From Saccopteryx bilineata (lineage: Eukaryota; Chordata; Mammalia; Chiroptera; Emballonuridae): 64,000 nt of DNA. Of this stretch, positions 60,995-64,000 are shown piece after piece. Made by a program: the position numbers and the translations under genes. Every line of letters starts with the position of its first letter. Positions within the stretch are counted from its first letter, which is position 1. The stretch spans positions 292,436,982 to 292,500,981 of the forward strand of contig NC_089490.1 of the NCBI RefSeq assembly GCF_036850765.1. The letters run 5' to 3'. The notes under the pieces were generated by a model. The model did not search any database and was not told the DNA's origin. It saw only the letters and a program-made list of their open reading frames with translations.

Positions 60995-62478
60995 ATTCTG
61001 ACTTTACCAATGCCAATGTTACAAGTTTCACTTACTTTTTATATCGTGTGCTGCCATTTGACTATTTCCTTAAAGATTCACTCACCAGCCATCCTTCTTT
61101 TCCCTCCTCTCTGTTGACTATTTTCCAAGCTCCCTTCCAATTATACAGTATAGTTAACATTATTATGGGGCAGTGTTAGGACCCAATTCACCCACCCAAG
61201 ACTCTGCCTTAGAAAAAAGCTCTCCTTACTTTAATGCAAAATACTTGCTGCTTGAAATTTTTAGATAAAAATATTTTTTACTGAAAAATAGTGAGATATT
61301 TTTTATATACAGAGATTATATAATTCAGCATTATAATTAGTTGTATTCTAAACTACTTGTCGTTCCATCCACTTTTTCATATTTTTATATGTATATTGTT
61401 TTGAAAAGACCTTTTACAATGATATTATTATTCATTTATTTATTCTATCCTTGAGTTCATTAAGCCCAATAAGAAAAGAAGCCTGGTGTCTCTTGTCTAC
61501 TGCTTAGTCTCCAGTGCTAAAAGTTCTGCTTGACAAATTGAAATCACTCAATAAGATTTTGTTCAATTAATGAATTAAATATTGCTGGTATTCATTATCT
61601 ACTTTATATCCATAAGAAGAAAATTTTTCTACAAGGAGCATTCCTATACATTGTAAATGTGATCATTCTTTTAATTCTATTCTCTTTATCTGATAATTCA
61701 TAAAGTTTAACATTTTTATATTATTGCTAGTTATCTTGAATATACACTCTATATTTCTTCTTTGCTTTTTACTTGTGATTTCTATTAAAAAAATTGTGTG
61801 TTTGTGTGTGTGGCTGAGAATCTGTTTGTGTGAGATACCTTACAATTTAATGTCCAGTATGATGACTTTTTCTTCAAATCCCCTATTAAAAATATTAAAG
61901 TCCAATGAATATGAACCTTTTGTTGAACCTGAAGCTTATCTCATTTATGGCCCTCTTTAAGAAAAATAATGAAAATTCATTACAACAAAATTTTTAGCGT
62001 TCTTAAGATATCAGTGCTATATGCTCATATATCTTTAGAATTCTTAATCTGATTATATGAATTTCTTTTTCTTCTACTCAGTGGATAATCCTTCATAATA
62101 ACCCCTCCTTTCTCTCTTTCTATTTTTTCAATTTATGTGGTATTTATTTGTTTGTTTCCTAGGACTAGAAACCATTCTCTGCTTGCTAATGATTTTTGGT
62201 AAAACGCCCTTACCTTCTTCCTCAGGCAGAAACCTCTTGTAAAAGAAGTAACACATATATTTGCAGAGATATTTTCCTGGTAGCAATCCATGCATTTCTT
62301 CAAGGTGTGGAAATGGCAGTTTCTCCTGGAAGAAACAATAGTTTTCTCAGGGTTTATGACTTGAAATGAACTACTTTTTTTGGACCAGAATGTGTCTTCT
62401 GGTCAACACTGCACATTACTTTTCTAAGAGTGGTAACTGAAAATTTTTTAATACAATGTTTTAAAAAAAACTAAATAA
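60995..62478. other. Unclassified DNA
   Basis: No gene or repeat recognised. A (TG)-rich stretch near 61795-61815. Confidence 0.5.
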
Positions 62479-62799
62479 GGCCAAGCCAATTGGTTCAGTG
62501 AATAGAGTATTGACCTGGGTGTATGGATGTCCCTAGTTCAATCCCAGTCAGGGCACATAAGAGAAGCGACCATCTGCTTCTCTCCCCATCCTTCTCCCTC
62601 TTCTCTTTCTCTTCCCTTCCTCCAGCCAGTGACTCAGTTGGTCCCAGCACATTAGCCTCAAGTGCTAAAAATAGCTCAGCTGATCCTAGCATTGATACCA
62701 CACGTGTGGCCAGGTAGACCCCGGTCAGGGTACATGAGGGAGTCTGTCTCACAATCTCCTTTTAATTAAAAAACAAAAACAACAACAACAACAAAAACA
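62479..62799 (+). mobile_element. Older type A SINE
   Basis: Plus-strand head ggccaagccaattggttcag with a box-B-like agttcaatcccagtca. The body is diverged, keeping atctgcttctc, gtgtggccaggtagac and gggagtctgtctc. The tail is (CAA)n. Likely duplication actaaataa / acttaaataa. Confidence 0.85.
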
Positions 62800-63119
62800 C
62801 TTAAATAAAATAAACAATAAAGCCGGAATAAAGTGTTACTCCCTAAATTTTCATATTCCTTTTTTATCTATAGAAGCTAACAATGATTGCTATACCATAA
62901 TGGGCTTAGATAAATATTACATATCCATATATCATAACAGAGTCAGTTTTAGAAAGGGAAATATCTTAATACCCTGGGAGCAGCTTCTATTATCTACTTG
63001 GCCTTTAAATGTACATAGTCTTTCTATTCTATTTTTTTTTCATCTTCATAAACATCGCCTAATTTCCATTTAGTCCTAGAAACAATGTATCCAATATGAT
63101 CATGATTTTTAAATGTTTT
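62800..63119. other. Unclassified DNA
   Basis: No gene or repeat recognised. Confidence 0.5.
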
Positions 63120-63180
63120 TAAGAATTACATTTATAAGGGTAACATTGATTAGTATTATGTAAATTTCAGGTGTAAGATT
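63120..63180 (-). mobile_element. L1 3'-terminus scrap, antisense
   Basis: gggtaacattgattagtatt and atttcaggtgtaagattgat match in antisense the L1 3' terminus seen at 51060. Very short. Confidence 0.45.
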
Positions 63181-64000
63181 GATTATGTTTTTTGTTATGG
63201 TATGAATTTAGTAAACCTCAATGAGAAACTCCCTTTTAACACTTAGAATATTTGTAGAAACATAAACTCTCAAACCCATTTTCTAGAATATTGTTATAAA
63301 ATAAATAAAATGACTAGCATCATATATATCATAAAACAAATTTACAATTAAATTCAGAAACACATGTGAATTATTTTATTATCACCTTCACATGATAAAC
63401 ATCTACTATTAAATGTCTTTGGTTTGATAATAGTATTCAACATATAGATAAATATGTTTTCTGTTTTTAAGAAAATGTGTTAAAGCAATTAAGTATAAAG
63501 TATTATGCCATGTATGTGCAACTTATTTTCAAGTGATTCAGAAAAAAAAGAAAGAAATGATAAATAAAAAGAAAGATAGAAAAAGCAAATATGGCAAAAT
63601 GTTTAAAAATAATGAATTTTAGTGAAGATTATGCTGGTGTTCATTGTTCTTCCTTCAAAGATTCTTCAAGGTGAAATCTTTCACAATGATTAGCTGGAAA
63701 GTAAATATTTGTACCTTGACATTTGCCTATCATTAGCTAACATTGTTGTGTAATGTGAAAGCTTTAACTTTAACTTGAAACATGATTTCAGTCCTTCAAC
63801 AGATATTACATTATTAAGTAATTGGTCCTGGGAGCTATGTTAGATCCATTGAATATAACAATGATAAAAATCAAACATGTTCATTTTTCTTATAAAGTGT
63901 ATTGGTACACAAAGACATTCAGTAACCATACAAATACATATTCATTGTAGATAAATACTATAAAACAGAAGCTTTCTGTTGTGAGAGAATGGAAAATGGA
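63181..64000. other. Unclassified AT-rich DNA
   Basis: No gene seen. A purine-rich stretch of GAAA-type units lies at 63540-63590. Confidence 0.5.

Overview
This window reads as nuclear DNA of a bat (Chiroptera). It is AT-rich and holds no exon, gene or cellular open reading frame that I can support. The main clue to the host is the dense set of tRNA-derived SINEs of the VES kind, with box A/B promoters and heads such as TGGCTCAGCGGTAGAGCG or GTGGATAGAGCG, beside young L1s, solo LTRs and a hAT MITE. The SINE mix reminds me of horseshoe bats and relatives, but that is recollection and I would not go below 'bat'. I use four SINE labels throughout. Type A is about 340 bp, with the head plus a long body. 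Type B is about 330 bp, with a 'cttgagc..aaggtcgctgg' body. Type C is short, with a 'gtggataaagcg' head. Type D is short, with a 'ggttagarcat' head.

Layout. 1-18.4 kb: single-copy-looking DNA with old L1 pieces, SINEs, an ERVL-like integrase relic and an old L1 (15.1-17.6 kb) broken by a SINE and a Tigger-type MITE. 18.4-24.8 kb: a full-length but dead L1 on the minus strand (L1-1). 25.5-26.9 kb: a 5'-truncated, internally inverted L1. 26.9-32.9 kb: a second full-length L1 on the plus strand (L1-2), inserted into the tail of the previous one. Its 5'UTR looks unrelated to that of L1-1 although the ORFs are alike. 33-39 kb: SINEs, MIRs and a 198-bp hAT MITE. 39.4-45.6 kb: a cluster of eight solo LTRs in four groups, several nested in SINEs or in each other. 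Five have exact 5-bp target-site duplications. 46-53.5 kb: mostly unclassified DNA with SINEs. 53.5-55.7 kb: a long ancient L2 copy split by a young 3' L1 fragment (L1-3). 55.7-64 kb: unclassified AT-rich DNA with SINEs.

Nothing here works as a gene set. The only coding traces are remnants of L1 ORF1/ORF2, an L2 reverse transcriptase and an endogenous retroviral integrase. The regulatory content is that of the elements: SINE pol III boxes, and TATA, YY1-like and poly(A) signals in the LTRs and L1 5' ends. Family names rest on pattern recognition, not on a database search. Boundaries are firm where an exact target-site duplication is given and approximate otherwise.
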